Origin: Herbaspirillum sp. RTI4
GTDB lineage: Bacteria; Pseudomonadota; Gammaproteobacteria; Burkholderiales; Burkholderiaceae_D
Reading direction: 5' to 3'
Length of the DNA stretch: 64,000 bases
Assembly: GCF_034313965.1 (NCBI RefSeq)
Contig: NZ_JAVIWQ010000002.1
Span: forward strand, 558,001 to 622,000
Shown here in pieces: positions 1-9,684 of this stretch. Both the position numbers and the translations under genes were made by a program. How positions within the stretch are numbered: position 1 is the first letter of the stretch; every line of letters begins with the position of its first letter. The notes under the pieces are model-generated. The model worked only from the letters and a program-made list of their open reading frames with translations, made no database searches and was not told the origin of the DNA.

Positions 1-1305
1 GCGTTCAAAGGTAACCTGACAAAACCAAACAATCTGGCAGCAATTGATCTGCAACTCAGTTTATCGAGCGACAGCATGGCGCATCTGTTTCCCCTCACGG
101 GCATCTTGTTGCCGCAGACACCGCCCTTCCACACGGAAGGGCATTTAACCGGGCAATTGGATAAAGTCCACAGCCTTTGGACCTACGATCAATTTTCCGG
201 CAAGGTGGGTGCCAGCGATCTGAGCGGTTCGGTGCAATACGAAACCAGTCCACAGGCCCGCCCTGTTTTGAGCGGCAAAGTAGCGTCGCGTCTGCTGCGA
301 CTACAGGATTTAGGCCCGGTCATTGGTGCTGATTCGAATGCGTCCAAACAGCAGCGCGGCGCGGAAGAAAGGCAACCTACAGGAAAAGTGCTGCCACAGA
401 TGCAGTTTCAAACAGCCAACTGGGATGCGCTAGACGCCGATATCCAGTTCACGGCCCGGCAAATCGTGAAAGACAAAAATCTGCATTTTTCCGACTTGGT
501 CACGACTATTCGCATGAAAGATAAAGTACTGACGCTGTCACCACTTAATTTTTCTATGGCTGATGGCCAACTGGTTTCCAAGGCAATTCTGGATGGACGT
601 TCGGAACGCATTAATGCGGCAGTTACCGTGTCAGCACGGCATCTAAAAATTCAAAAGTTATTCCCGGCGCTGGAAGTGAATCAAACAAGTTTCGGCGAAA
701 TTAACGGAGATGCTCACCTATCAGCCTCTGGTGATTCCGTTGCAATGATGCTGGGGAATTCGAACGGTGAACTAAAGACTTTGATCAACCAAGGGGCTAT
801 CAGCAAGTTATTGCTGGAAGAAATGGGGCTGAATCTGGGAAATATTGCTGTTTCCAAGATGTTCGGAGACAAGCAGGTGAAATTGAACTGCCTTGTCAGC
901 GATTTCAATATCAGTCATGGGGTCATGGATGCACGTACCTTCCTTCTCGATACCGAAGACGCGCTCATATCCGTCACAGGCCAGATCAATCTGAACAAGG
1001 AAGTGATCGCCTTGAAGATCAATCCCAAAAGCAAGGGCATCCGTATTTTTTCCCTGAATGCTCCGCTTTACGTTACTGGCAGCTTTAACCAGCCGGATAT
1101 CAGCGTCGACAAGGGCGTGCTTGCTTTGCGTGCAGGTGGCGCTCTGGCGCTGGGACTGCTGGCGGCTCCGGCGGCTTTGCTGCCCTTAATGTACGCAGGA
1201 TCGAGCAACGATGATAACTGCAGCCAGTTTCTTGTCAAAGCCGGCATCAAACCCCTCGCAGCCGTTCCTGTTACGGCTGCGCCGCTTCCAGGTCCTACCA
1301 ACTAA
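1..1305 (+). CDS. AsmA family protein, C-terminal part
   Basis: The reading frame is open from the first base of the window, so the 5' part lies outside; 434 codons are visible. AsmA-family proteins are large envelope proteins linked to outer-membrane and lipid homeostasis. The visible part has the typical C-terminal AsmA layout: a beta-rich repeat region, then a stretch resembling LNKEVIALKINPKSKGI, followed by a Gly/Ala/Leu-rich segment (about residues 373-398 of the visible part) and a short tail with one cysteine. No methionine is needed to explain the start because the upstream codons (AFKGNLTKPNNLAA) read smoothly into it. The family assignment is confident; the exact paralogue is not known. 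Confidence 0.85.
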   Translation, partial: AFKGNLTKPNNLAAIDLQLSLSSDSMAHLFPLTGILLPQTPPFHTEGHLTGQLDKVHSLWTYDQFSGKVGASDLSGSVQYETSPQARPVLSGKVASRLLRLQDLGPVIGADSNASKQQRGAEERQPTGKVLPQMQFQTANWDALDADIQFTARQIVKDKNLHFSDLVTTIRMKDKVLTLSPLNFSMADGQLVSKAILDGRSERINAAVTVSARHLKIQKLFPALEVNQTSFGEINGDAHLSASGDSVAMMLGNSNGELKTLINQGAISKLLLEEMGLNLGNIAVSKMFGDKQVKLNCLVSDFNISHGVMDARTFLLDTEDALISVTGQINLNKEVIALKINPKSKGIRIFSLNAPLYVTGSFNQPDISVDKGVLALRAGGALALGLLAAPAALLPLMYAGSSNDDNCSQFLVKAGIKPLAAVPVTAAPLPGPTN

Positions 1306-1999
1306 AACGACTGCACTGGCTTGCTGAATGCTTTCTGGCAAGCCAGCAGGCACGTCGCTCTCTTCCCCACTTTCTGTCTGTCGCTTGAAGCAAGCCCTTG
1401 TTTCGGCTGTGGATAAGCCTGGGGATAAGCTGTTGAGCATTATTGGACAACTCCCGCCATTTACCCCCCTTCCGTTTTTATCCCAAACTCATCCTGCGTT
1501 CATACAGAGTTTACAAGTCACTTATTTTCGCGATAAGTACCTGTATATAAAGAGGAATAGTGACTTATCCACAATTTAGCGAATGCCTACTATTATTACT
1601 ATTTATATATATAAGCTGTTAACTTAATAAATCAAAAACGGGATTTTTTCAAACTGAGGGGATTTTTTCTTTTTTTAAAAACGGAAAACAACTTTATTCA
1701 AAACAAGTCTTGTTAATAACTCTGTGGATAAGCTGTTAGCTATTAATGAACAACTAACAAAAAAATCGCCTTGTCTTTTTTTATCCTGAATTCATCCTCC
1801 TTCCATACAGAGTTTACGAAGCATTTATTTTCGAACCAAGTACTTGAAAATAAAAGAGAAAAACCAGTTATCCACAAATTTTGCACTCCCTACTATTACT
1901 ACTATTTATATATATAAGCTTTTAATTTAAGAACACGATAAAGCCATCTCAAACCAAAACATCCCGAAACAACATATTTGGAAACTCAAACCGACAGTT
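1306..1999. other. oriC: Candidate replication origin (oriC-like, DnaA-box cluster)
   Basis: This 694-base non-coding stretch is strongly AT-rich. It holds four perfect DnaA boxes: TGTGGATAA at 1408-1416 and 1723-1731, and TTATCCACA at 1565-1573 and 1868-1876. One near-match (TGGGGATAA) lies at 1420-1428. The layout is duplicated with a period of about 300-315 bp: each half has an outward TGTGGATAA box, a CATACAGAGTTTAC block, an inward TTATCCACA box and then an AT-rich TACTATTTATATATATAAGC block that could unwind. parS sites, parA, parB, mnmG and rsmG lie 10-16 kb away, and these are usually origin-proximal. dnaA itself is not in the window, so this is inferred from sequence pattern only. 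Confidence 0.55.
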
Positions 2000-2881
2000 T
2001 CATTGCCACAAATTTTTAACAATATCGAATGCCGCTGCAATTGCCGATTCGTTAAAGCGTTTTTCAAGAACGACGAACGACAGTTCAGTCGATAGGCTAA
2101 CGGCGTTAGCAATGACCAGTCCATGCGCTTGCGCCTGATTGAGCGCTATTGAAGTTCTTGCAAGCGACAAACCCACGCCAGATTTCACCAAATCCAACAT
2201 GGAGGCTTCCTGGTCGACCAGAGCGACTTTGTCTGGATTAACTTTATATTGCTGAAAAATTTTGCTCAGCAAACGATGATGCGCAGACTCAGGGGGAGTC
2301 CAGATCCACGGCAGACTTGCCAATTGTTTCCAGTTTTTGTCCACAACGCGTTGTTTCCAGCCGGCTGGGGCTATGACGCTGTAAGTAAAAGAAGTGAGTG
2401 TCAGCGCATGAAAACCTTTGCCTGGCTCTCCAAGATAAAAGCCCACATCCAGCTCCCCACTGCGCACATGCTGCAACACTCCGCCTGACATATGGTGCTG
2501 TAACCGGGTAGCGATAGCCGGCTGTTGCTCCACCAGACGCTTCAGGAAGGCCCCCAGTCGTATAAATTCGGGATCCAGTATGGTCCCTATGGAAAGTTTG
2601 TCTTTCAGCCTCAGCGGCTGTATTTGCAAAGCATGGGCAGATTGTTTGAAGTCCTGCATTCCGGACAATAATTTTTGCGCTTGTGGAAGCAGTTTCAAAC
2701 CATCGTCTGTCAATTTCATTCCGGTAGGAGTGCGCTTGAATAAAACAAGATTTAAATCTTGTTGCAAGGTTTTGAGCTGTAAGCTGACTGCCGGTTGACT
2801 CACATGCAATTGTTCTGCGGCACGAGTGAGATTACCTTCCTGTGCCACTGTCACGAAAGCGCGAAGTTGTGTGAGGTCCAT
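2000..2881 (-). CDS. LysR-family transcriptional regulator
   Basis: A 293-residue LysR-type regulator. The N-terminal winged helix-turn-helix is clear (MDLTQLRAFVTVAQEGNLTR, then QPAVSLQLKTL), followed by a LysR substrate-binding domain. I chose the ATG at 2881 because the LysR domain starts there and an AGAAAGAAG ribosome site precedes it; a longer frame reaches 2935. It is divergent from the dehydrogenase gene at 3053, with about 170 bp between them, the usual arrangement for a LysR protein controlling its neighbour. The likely targets are the dehydrogenase and GMC oxidoreductase genes, by inference only. Confidence 0.85.
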   Translation of the reverse strand: MDLTQLRAFVTVAQEGNLTRAAEQLHVSQPAVSLQLKTLQQDLNLVLFKRTPTGMKLTDDGLKLLPQAQKLLSGMQDFKQSAHALQIQPLRLKDKLSIGTILDPEFIRLGAFLKRLVEQQPAIATRLQHHMSGGVLQHVRSGELDVGFYLGEPGKGFHALTLTSFTYSVIAPAGWKQRVVDKNWKQLASLPWIWTPPESAHHRLLSKIFQQYKVNPDKVALVDQEASMLDLVKSGVGLSLARTSIALNQAQAHGLVIANAVSLSTELSFVVLEKRFNESAIAAAFDIVKNLWQ

Positions 2882-3052
2882 GATGCTTCTTTCTGAAAAC
2901 GAGGGTGTTGACTTGTTTGGGACGTGCGGAATCAAGCCCTTATTATAAGTTTTACTAATATTGACGTTGATAATTACTGATTGGATTTATATTAAATTCG
3001 TCGATATGCTCCTAAATTACATTAAACCTAACTTTTATTAAAAGGCTTGCTT

Positions 3053-4561
3053 ATGACTACCCCGCTCCAGCATTTCATTCATGGCCGTTTGACGGCATCG
3101 ACCAGTGGCCGCGAGCAGGATGTGTTCAATCCGGCAACCGGTGAAGTGACGGGGCGTGTGGGTTTAGCCAGTATTGAAGATGTCAATACGGCTGTTGCGT
3201 CTGCGCAGTCAGCAGCCCCTGCATGGGGTGAAACGGCGCCGCTCAAGCGCGCCAGAATTTTGTTTAATCTCAAACAAATAATGGAACAGCAGCAAGATGC
3301 CCTTGCTGCGTCGATTACCAGTGAGCATGGAAAAGTCTTATCCGACGCAAAGGGCGAAGTCACCCGTGGCCTGGAAGTCGTCGAATTTGCGTGCGGCATA
3401 CCGCAATTGATGAAAACGCAATTCAGCGACAACATCGGTGGTGGTATCGATAACTGGAATTTGCGTCAGCCCTTGGGCGTTACAGTCGGCATCACACCCT
3501 TCAACTTTCCCGTGATGGTGCCTCTATGGATGGCCCCGGTCGCTATTGCTACTGGCAACAGCTTCATCCTGAAACCTTCGGAACGGGATCCTTCCCCTTC
3601 CTTGTTGCTGGCGGATATGTTCAAACGTGCTGGGCTCCCAGACGGTGTTTTCAATGTGGTGCAAGGGGATAAAGTCGCGGTTGATGCTCTATTGCAGCAT
3701 CCGGATGTCAAGGCGGTCTCCTTTGTAGGTTCAACACCTATCGCGGAATACATTTATCAACAGGCGACTTTGCGTGCAGGTCCCTACCCATTACGCGCTC
3801 AGGCACTGGGCGGGGCAAAAAACCATCTGGTCGTTATGCCGGATGCCAATCTGGAGCAAGCTGTCGATGCACTGATCGGCGCTGCCTACGGTTCTGCAGG
3901 AGAGCGCTGTATGGCGATTTCTGTGGCTGTTGCCGTAGGGTCGGTGGCAGATGAGCTGATTGCGGCGCTGGTGCCCCGTGTAAAGGCTCTGGTGATCAAG
4001 AATGGTGTGGAAGCTGATGCTGAAATGGGGCCGTTAGTCAGTGCCGTGCATAAAGCCAAGGTAGAGGGCTATATCGAAGAGGGCGAGCGCGCAGGTGCCA
4101 AGTTGCTGGTCGATGGTCGTGGTTTGCGCGTTGCCGGCCATGAAAATGGTTTCTTCCTCGGTGGTACTTTGTTCGATCACGTTACTGCCGACATGAAGAT
4201 TTATCAGGAAGAGATTTTCGGGCCGGTTCTGTGCGTGGTGCGTGTTCCCGATTTTGCAGCAGCGGTCAAATTGATCAATGCGCATGAATATGGCAATGGC
4301 GTTTCCCTCTTCACCGCAGACGGCAATACGGCGCGTGAGTTCTCGCGTCGAATTGAAGTGGGCATGGTCGGTATCAACGTGCCTATCCCTGTGCCTATGG
4401 CCTGGCATTCTTTTGGTGGCTGGAAACGATCCTTGTTCGGTGACAGCCACGCCTACGGCGAAGAAGGCATCCGTTTTTACACCCGCTACAAATCCATCAT
4501 GCAGCGCTGGTCGACCAGCATCGGTAAAGGGGCGGAATTCACCATGCCCGTCGCCAAGTAA
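3053..4561 (+). CDS. mmsA: CoA-acylating methylmalonate-semialdehyde dehydrogenase
   Basis: A 502-residue aldehyde dehydrogenase of the MmsA branch, which converts (methyl)malonate semialdehyde plus CoA to propionyl- or acetyl-CoA with NAD. Visible marks are the NAD-fold region [14 protein letters not shown], the MmsA-typical block [20 protein letters not shown], and the catalytic cysteine at about residue 286 in GERCMAIS. The ATG at 3053 is preceded by AAAGG at a spacing of 7; an in-frame TTG two codons upstream is less likely. It is followed 26 bases later by a GMC oxidoreductase, so alcohol oxidation and acylating aldehyde oxidation may be linked. The true substrate is not readable from sequence. 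Confidence 0.88.
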   Translation: MTTPLQHFIHGRLTASTSGREQDVFNPATGEVTGRVGLASIEDVNTAVASAQSAAPAWGETAPLKRARILFNLKQIMEQQQDALAASITSEHGKVLSDAKGEVTRGLEVVEFACGIPQLMKTQFSDNIGGGIDNWNLRQPLGVTVGITPFNFPVMVPLWMAPVAIATGNSFILKPSERDPSPSLLLADMFKRAGLPDGVFNVVQGDKVAVDALLQHPDVKAVSFVGSTPIAEYIYQQATLRAGPYPLRAQALGGAKNHLVVMPDANLEQAVDALIGAAYGSAGERCMAISVAVAVGSVADELIAALVPRVKALVIKNGVEADAEMGPLVSAVHKAKVEGYIEEGERAGAKLLVDGRGLRVAGHENGFFLGGTLFDHVTADMKIYQEEIFGPVLCVVRVPDFAAAVKLINAHEYGNGVSLFTADGNTAREFSRRIEVGMVGINVPIPVPMAWHSFGGWKRSLFGDSHAYGEEGIRFYTRYKSIMQRWSTSIGKGAEFTMPVAK

Positions 4562-4587
4562 AAGCAATCAGACAAGAGGGGACAGGA

Positions 4588-6213
4588 ATGGAATCAGCAG
4601 GCAAATACGACTATATCGTTATCGGCGCCGGAACGGCCGGTTGTGTGTTGGCTAATCGGCTGAGCAGGGATAAGGATGTCAAAGTCCTTCTGATTGAAGC
4701 CGGTGCAAAAGACGATTACCTGTGGATTCACATTCCTGTCGGATACCTGTATTGCATCGACAACCCACGCACTGACTGGCGTTTCCGTACGGAGGCAGAC
4801 ATTGGCCTGCAAGGACGCAGTCTGCTTTATCCGCGTGGCAAAGTACTCGGGGGATCTTCTTCCATCAATGGCATGATTTACATGCGTGGCCAGGCTCGCG
4901 ATTACGACCAGTGGGCATCTGCTACCGGGGACGATAGTTGGAGTTGGGATAAGGTCGTGCCGGTTTTCAAGAAAAGTGAAGATTATTACAAAGGCGCTGA
5001 TGCAATGCATGGCGCTGGCGGTGAATGGCGCGTCGAAAAGCAGAGGCTGTCATGGGACTTGTTGGACGCGTTTCGTGATGCAGCGGCAGAAGTAGGCATT
5101 CCCAAGATTGATGACTTCAATCGTGGCGACAACGAAGGTTCCAGTTATTTCGACGTCAATCAAAAACGCGGCATACGCTGGAATACGGCGAAAGCCTTCC
5201 TTAAGCCTGCTATGCAATACGGCAATCTGGAAATCATGACGGGTTGCCATGTGACGCGTTGTCGCATCGAAACCGACGAAAACGGCCCTCGCTGCAGCGG
5301 TGTTGAGTTTACCGGGGGTGGGCGTCAGTGGTTCGCTGAAGCAACGCAAGAAACATTGCTGACGGCAGGGGCGATAGGATCACCACAGATTCTCCAGATG
5401 TCCGGAATAGGACCGGGTTCTTTACTGCAACAGCATGCTATTCCGGTGGTGCATGAGCTATCTGGTGTCGGTGAGAATTTGCAGGATCATCTTCAACTGC
5501 GCATGGTTTTTAAAGTTAACGGTGTAAAAACCTTGAACATACTGGCCAACAGTTGGTTTGGAAAATTCAAAATCGGTATGGAATATGCGATGTTCAGGTC
5601 GGGCCCTATGTCCATGGCGCCGTCGCAATTAGGTGCTTTTGCCAAATCCGATCCTGGGCAAAAAACGGCCAATCTTCAGTACCACGTTCAACCCTTGTCT
5701 CTGGAGAAATTTGGGGATGCGTTACATACCTTCCCGGCATTTACTGCGAGCGTGTGTAATTTAAGGCCAACTTCCCGTGGCCACGTCCGTGTTGCAGGCG
5801 GTTCTACAGAAGCCCCAAAAATTACGCTTAACTATCTTTCTACCGAGGCAGATCGTCAAGTTGCTGCGGATTCTATTCGTCTAACGCGGCGCATTGTGGC
5901 GGCGTCCTCTTTGCAAAAATACCAGCCGCAAGAGTACAAGCCGGGTTCAGCCTATCAAACTGAAGCTGAGCTGACACAGGCGGCCGCTGAGATTGGTACA
6001 ACCATTTTTCACCCTGTAGGTACTTGTGCAATGGGGCACACAGATGATCCGCTGGCAGTGGTTGATAGTCAGCTGCGGGTGAGGGGGGTGCGTGGCCTAC
6101 GTGTAGTCGATGCTTCAGTGATGCCCACTATCACCTCAGGTAACACCAATACGCCTACCTTGATGATTGCTGAAAAAGCCGCGCAAATGATACGAAACGG
6201 CAAAGTAAAGTAA
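4588..6213 (+). CDS. GMC-family FAD oxidoreductase (choline/alcohol dehydrogenase-like)
   Basis: A 541-residue glucose-methanol-choline oxidoreductase. The N-terminal FAD-binding site is YIVIGAGTAGCVLANRLS (about residues 9-27). The two GMC signatures are GRGKVLGGSSSINGM-like at about residues 84-97 and GAIGSPQILQMSGIGP at about 261-276. The C-terminal FHPVGTCAMG and VDASVMPTITSGNTNTPT blocks contain the active-site histidine and the second catalytic position. A GAGGGGA ribosome site precedes the ATG. It probably shares a transcript with the upstream aldehyde dehydrogenase. Choline dehydrogenase (BetA) is a relative, but the neighbours are not betaine genes, so I give no symbol. Confidence 0.87.
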   Translation: MESAGKYDYIVIGAGTAGCVLANRLSRDKDVKVLLIEAGAKDDYLWIHIPVGYLYCIDNPRTDWRFRTEADIGLQGRSLLYPRGKVLGGSSSINGMIYMRGQARDYDQWASATGDDSWSWDKVVPVFKKSEDYYKGADAMHGAGGEWRVEKQRLSWDLLDAFRDAAAEVGIPKIDDFNRGDNEGSSYFDVNQKRGIRWNTAKAFLKPAMQYGNLEIMTGCHVTRCRIETDENGPRCSGVEFTGGGRQWFAEATQETLLTAGAIGSPQILQMSGIGPGSLLQQHAIPVVHELSGVGENLQDHLQLRMVFKVNGVKTLNILANSWFGKFKIGMEYAMFRSGPMSMAPSQLGAFAKSDPGQKTANLQYHVQPLSLEKFGDALHTFPAFTASVCNLRPTSRGHVRVAGGSTEAPKITLNYLSTEADRQVAADSIRLTRRIVAASSLQKYQPQEYKPGSAYQTEAELTQAAAEIGTTIFHPVGTCAMGHTDDPLAVVDSQLRVRGVRGLRVVDASVMPTITSGNTNTPTLMIAEKAAQMIRNGKVK

Positions 6214-6500
6214 TCTCTCTGCTTCAGGTATTTTCTGCAACTGGCTTGCCCAGAATTGACTCCGCGCAATTATCCGTAAAATTGCGTATTGTCGGAACCC
6301 GATAGCTCGGATACCATGCAGCCAGAATTAAATTTGTTCGAGTAATAATTTCGAATTATTACGGTCGCCAAAAACACCAAAAGAGTGAAGTGACCGCCAA
6401 GGCAGGCATATATCACCTCGGTTTCGAAAGTCTGTCCCCTACGGGATGGAGACACGTCCGGGGGGATTGCATGCCAGTCGATACATGATTGGATGAGACG
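6214..6500. other. Intergenic region before the liv-type operon
   Basis: This 287-base stretch has no convincing gene. A short reverse frame (6270-6455) looks random. The region probably carries the promoter of the downstream ABC transporter operon, but I see no recognisable operator. A GGATGAG ribosome site lies directly before the ATG at 6501. Confidence 0.4.
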
Positions 6501-7271
6501 ATGAGTGATGTCATTCTTGAAACCAAGAATCTGACCAAAGATTTCAAGGGCTTTACGGCAGTGAGTGCGGTCAATTTACAAATTGAACGCGGCCATATTC
6601 ACGCGCTGATCGGCCCTAATGGAGCTGGTAAAACTACCTGTTTCAATTTGCTTACCAAATTTCTGGAACCTACCTCAGGCCAGATATTGTTTAACGGGAA
6701 AGACATCACGTCGGCAGCGCCGGCGCAAATTGCCCGCCAGGGCATTATCCGTTCATTCCAAATCTCGGCAGTGTTTCCTTACCTCAGCGTGATGGAAAAT
6801 GTCCGTATTGGCCTGCAACGCAGCCTTGGTACTTCCTTCCACTTCTGGAAAAGTTCTGCCTCTCTGAATCAATTGAATGAGCGCGCTATGGCGCTGCTTG
6901 AGGAAGTTGATCTCAGCGAATTCGCTGACACGATTACGGTTGATTTGCCCTACGGCCGCAAACGCGCTCTGGAAATTGCCACGACATTGGCGATGGAGCC
7001 TGAGCTGATGCTGCTTGATGAACCTACACAAGGCATGGGTCATGAAGATGTCGATCGCGTGACTGCTTTGATCAAGAAGGTGTCAGTGGGTCGTACCATC
7101 CTCATGGTGGAACACAATATGAATGTGATCGCGGGTATTTGCGATCGCATTAGTGTTTTGCAACGCGGCGCAGTACTTGCTGAGGGTCGTTACGAAGAAG
7201 TATCGAAAAACCCGCAAGTGATGGAAGCCTATATGGGTACTAGCACTGCTGAGCTTGAAGGAGCGCATTGA
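6501..7271 (+). CDS. livG: Branched-chain amino acid type ABC transporter, ATPase LivG
   Basis: A 256-residue ABC ATPase of the LivG type, the first of two cytoplasmic ATPases energising a HAAT-family importer. Visible are Walker A GPNGAGKTTCFNLLTKF, a degenerate signature region VDLPYGRKRALEIATTLAM (the LivG form of LSGGQ), Walker B LMLLDEPTQGMGHED and the H-loop in MVEHNMNVI. I use the ATG at 6501; a TTG four codons upstream is possible. The stop overlaps the livF start by one base (TGATG), showing translational coupling. The substrate could be a branched-chain amino acid, an amide or an aromatic acid; sequence alone does not decide. Confidence 0.88.
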   Translation: MSDVILETKNLTKDFKGFTAVSAVNLQIERGHIHALIGPNGAGKTTCFNLLTKFLEPTSGQILFNGKDITSAAPAQIARQGIIRSFQISAVFPYLSVMENVRIGLQRSLGTSFHFWKSSASLNQLNERAMALLEEVDLSEFADTITVDLPYGRKRALEIATTLAMEPELMLLDEPTQGMGHEDVDRVTALIKKVSVGRTILMVEHNMNVIAGICDRISVLQRGAVLAEGRYEEVSKNPQVMEAYMGTSTAELEGAH

Positions 7272-8035
7272 TGAGTGAAGTTATTGCAGCACCTGCACCG
7301 ACTGGCAAAAATTCGGCTACTTCAACTCATGTTCCCGCCCTTGAAATCAGCAATTTACAAGCCTGGTATGGTGAGTCGCACATCCTCCACAATGTGAATT
7401 TGACCGTTGGTCGCGGTGAAGTCGTAACGCTGCTGGGCCGTAACGGTGCCGGTCGCACCACTACTTTGCGCTCCATCATGGGTTTGACAGGTGCGCGCAC
7501 TGGTTCCATCAAGATTAACGGCGTCGAAACCATCGCCTTGCCAACTTACAAAATTGCGCATCAAGGTGTGGGCTACTGTCCTGAAGAGCGGGGCATCTTC
7601 TCTTCGCTTTCCACGGAAGAAAATCTGATGCTGCCACCTTCGGTCTCGAAGACGGACAAAGGGATGTCGGTTGCAGAAATTTACGAGATGTTCCCCAACC
7701 TGGAAGAGCGCAAGCACAGTCAAGGCACCCGTTTGTCAGGCGGCGAACAGCAGATGCTGGCAGTCGCACGTATTTTGCGTACGGGCGCTCGTCTGCTTCT
7801 CCTGGATGAAATTTCCGAAGGACTTGCTCCGGTGATCGTGCAAACCCTTGCACGCATGATTACGACGCTGAAGTCCAAGGGCTACACCATCGTGATGGTA
7901 GAACAAAATTTCCGTTTTGCCGCACCGCTGGCAGATCGTTTCTATGTCGTCGAGCATGGCCAGATTGTTGAGTCTTTCGCTTCTTCGGAACTGGATGCTA
8001 AATCCCATCGACTCAACGAATTGCTGGGCGTTTGA
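7271..8035 (+). CDS. livF: Branched-chain amino acid type ABC transporter, ATPase LivF
   Basis: A 254-residue LivF-type ATPase, partner of LivG. It has an N-terminal extension of about 22 residues before the usual start of the domain. Visible are the signature LSGGEQQMLAVARIL, Walker B LLLLDEISEGLAP and the H/Q-loop region MVEQNFRFA. Walker A reads GRNGAGRTTT, with arginine at position 62 where the invariant lysine normally sits. Burkholderiales LivF proteins may share this change, but I cannot verify that here. It starts inside the livG stop codon. Confidence 0.87.
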   Translation: MSEVIAAPAPTGKNSATSTHVPALEISNLQAWYGESHILHNVNLTVGRGEVVTLLGRNGAGRTTTLRSIMGLTGARTGSIKINGVETIALPTYKIAHQGVGYCPEERGIFSSLSTEENLMLPPSVSKTDKGMSVAEIYEMFPNLEERKHSQGTRLSGGEQQMLAVARILRTGARLLLLDEISEGLAPVIVQTLARMITTLKSKGYTIVMVEQNFRFAAPLADRFYVVEHGQIVESFASSELDAKSHRLNELLGV

Positions 8036-8159
8036 CCAGGATTTCACTTGCTTGCGTGCAATCAGTTTTGACGAAGCTTCTTTAAGTTTCATGTAAGCAT
8101 GCTGCATGCGTATTACCTTGACCTCTGTTCGCATAGCTTCACCCACCAGGAGATAAAAA

Positions 8160-9371
8160 ATGAAACTCAATAAAATGGCTTTTGCAATCGCGACCGCGGT
8201 TGCAGCGGCTGCCTTTGCGGCACCAGTATCTGCGCAGATTTCCGGCGATGTCATCAAGATCGGTTTCATTACCGACATCTCCGGTGTGTATTCGGATATT
8301 GATGGTCAGGGCGGCGCGGAAGCTATCAAGATGGCAATCGCTGAAATGGGTGGCGCTATCAATGGCAAGAAAATCGAACTGGTCGTTGCCGACCATCAAA
8401 ACAAAGCCGACGTTGCAGCCAGTCGCGCCCGCGAATGGTTTGATCAACAAGGGGTGGACGTTCTGATCGGTGGTACCAATTCCGGCACTGCATTGTCCAT
8501 GGCGAAAGTGGCCTCCGAAAAGAAAAAGATTTTCATTGAAAATGGTGCTGGTTCGGCGCGTCTGACCAATGAAGAATGCTCTCCTTATACCGTTCACTAC
8601 GCTTACGATACTGTTGCTTTGGCTAAAGGTACTGGTTCAGCAGTGGTTAAGCAGGGCGGTAAGACTTGGTTCTTCCTGACAGCCGATTATGCGTTTGGCG
8701 CGTCACTCGAAAGCGACACATCGACCGTGGTCAAGGCCTCTGGCGGTACGGTGCTGGGTTCGGTTAAGCACCCTCTGGGCGCATCCGATTTCTCGTCTTT
8801 CATGCTGCAAGCACAATCATCCAAGGCGCAAATCATTGGTTTGGCGAATGCCGGCGGCGATTTCATCAATGCGGTCAAAGCAGCTAACGAATTTGGCGTG
8901 ACAAAAACCGCAAAACTGGCTGGCCTGCTGGTGTTCATCAACGATATTCATTCCTTGACGCTGAAAACCACGCAAGGTTTGTATTTGACTGATAGCTGGT
9001 ACTGGGATCAGAACGAGCAAACCCGCGCATGGTCGCAGAAGTATTTTTCCAAACAGAAAAAGATGCCATCCAGTCTGCAAGCTGCTGACTATTCCGCTGC
9101 CTTGCAGTATCTGATGGCAGTCAAAGCAGTGGGCAGCGACGATACCGACAAGGTACTGGCGCAAATGAAAAAGACCAAGTTCACCGACGTCTACCAAAAG
9201 AACGGTTATTTGCGTGGTGACGGCCGCGTTGTTCATGACATGTACTTGTTCCAGGTCAAAACACCGGCTGAATCCAAGTACCCTTGGGACTACTACAAGC
9301 TGGTTCAGACGATTCCTGCCGAGCAGGCATGGACTACTAAGGCTGAGTCGAAGTGTGCTGCCTGGAAGTAA
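8160..9371 (+). CDS. ABC transporter periplasmic substrate-binding protein (Peripla_BP_6)
   Basis: A 403-residue periplasmic binding protein for the liv-type importer. An N-terminal signal peptide (MKLNKMAFAIATAVAAAAFA, cut near PVSAQ) is followed by a LivK-type domain beginning IKIGFITDISGVYSDIDGQG. The family binds amino acids, amides, urea or aromatic acids. An AGGAG site precedes the ATG. Its place in the middle of the cluster, after livGF and before livHM, is common in Burkholderiales. A 313-base gap with a hairpin follows, so this gene is probably expressed more highly than livH and livM. Confidence 0.88.
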   Translation: MKLNKMAFAIATAVAAAAFAAPVSAQISGDVIKIGFITDISGVYSDIDGQGGAEAIKMAIAEMGGAINGKKIELVVADHQNKADVAASRAREWFDQQGVDVLIGGTNSGTALSMAKVASEKKKIFIENGAGSARLTNEECSPYTVHYAYDTVALAKGTGSAVVKQGGKTWFFLTADYAFGASLESDTSTVVKASGGTVLGSVKHPLGASDFSSFMLQAQSSKAQIIGLANAGGDFINAVKAANEFGVTKTAKLAGLLVFINDIHSLTLKTTQGLYLTDSWYWDQNEQTRAWSQKYFSKQKKMPSSLQAADYSAALQYLMAVKAVGSDDTDKVLAQMKKTKFTDVYQKNGYLRGDGRVVHDMYLFQVKTPAESKYPWDYYKLVQTIPAEQAWTTKAESKCAAWK

Positions 9372-9684
9372 TCTAGTGTTGTTCTCTGTCCTATAGGGCA
9401 GGGGACATTTCGCGGCGGGTCACGATTGCTGTGGCCCGCGGCATTGCACTTTTCTTTCGTATGGCTTGATACAGATGTTTATTGCTTTAGTTTTATCTCT
9501 GTTTTGACTACGTCGTTCGTCTCTCTGATAGCGTGTTTTCTTTTTTGTCGGCTGCAGTGAACTCAATCTTAAACAACTAAACCAGTTCGCTTTGCTGTCT
9601 GTCGCTCACATCGATTCGTCAGAAGTTTCTTTCTGACAATAGTTTTTCTTTTCAACCCTACTGATAAGGTTTGAACCTGATTCC
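9372..9684. other. Gap between binding-protein gene and livH
   Basis: A 313-base non-coding stretch. It contains the hairpin annotated at 9415-9439 and otherwise T-rich sequence leading to the livH start. No ORF here has a coding character. Confidence 0.5.
9415..9439 (+). terminator. Hairpin downstream of the binding-protein gene
   Basis: The arms GCGGGTCAC (9415-9423) and GTGGCCCGC (9431-9439) pair over 9 bp with one G-U wobble and a 7-base loop. The U tract after it is short and interrupted (CACTTTTCTTTC), so it may act as an mRNA 3'-end stabiliser or a leaky terminator rather than a full stop. Confidence 0.55.
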
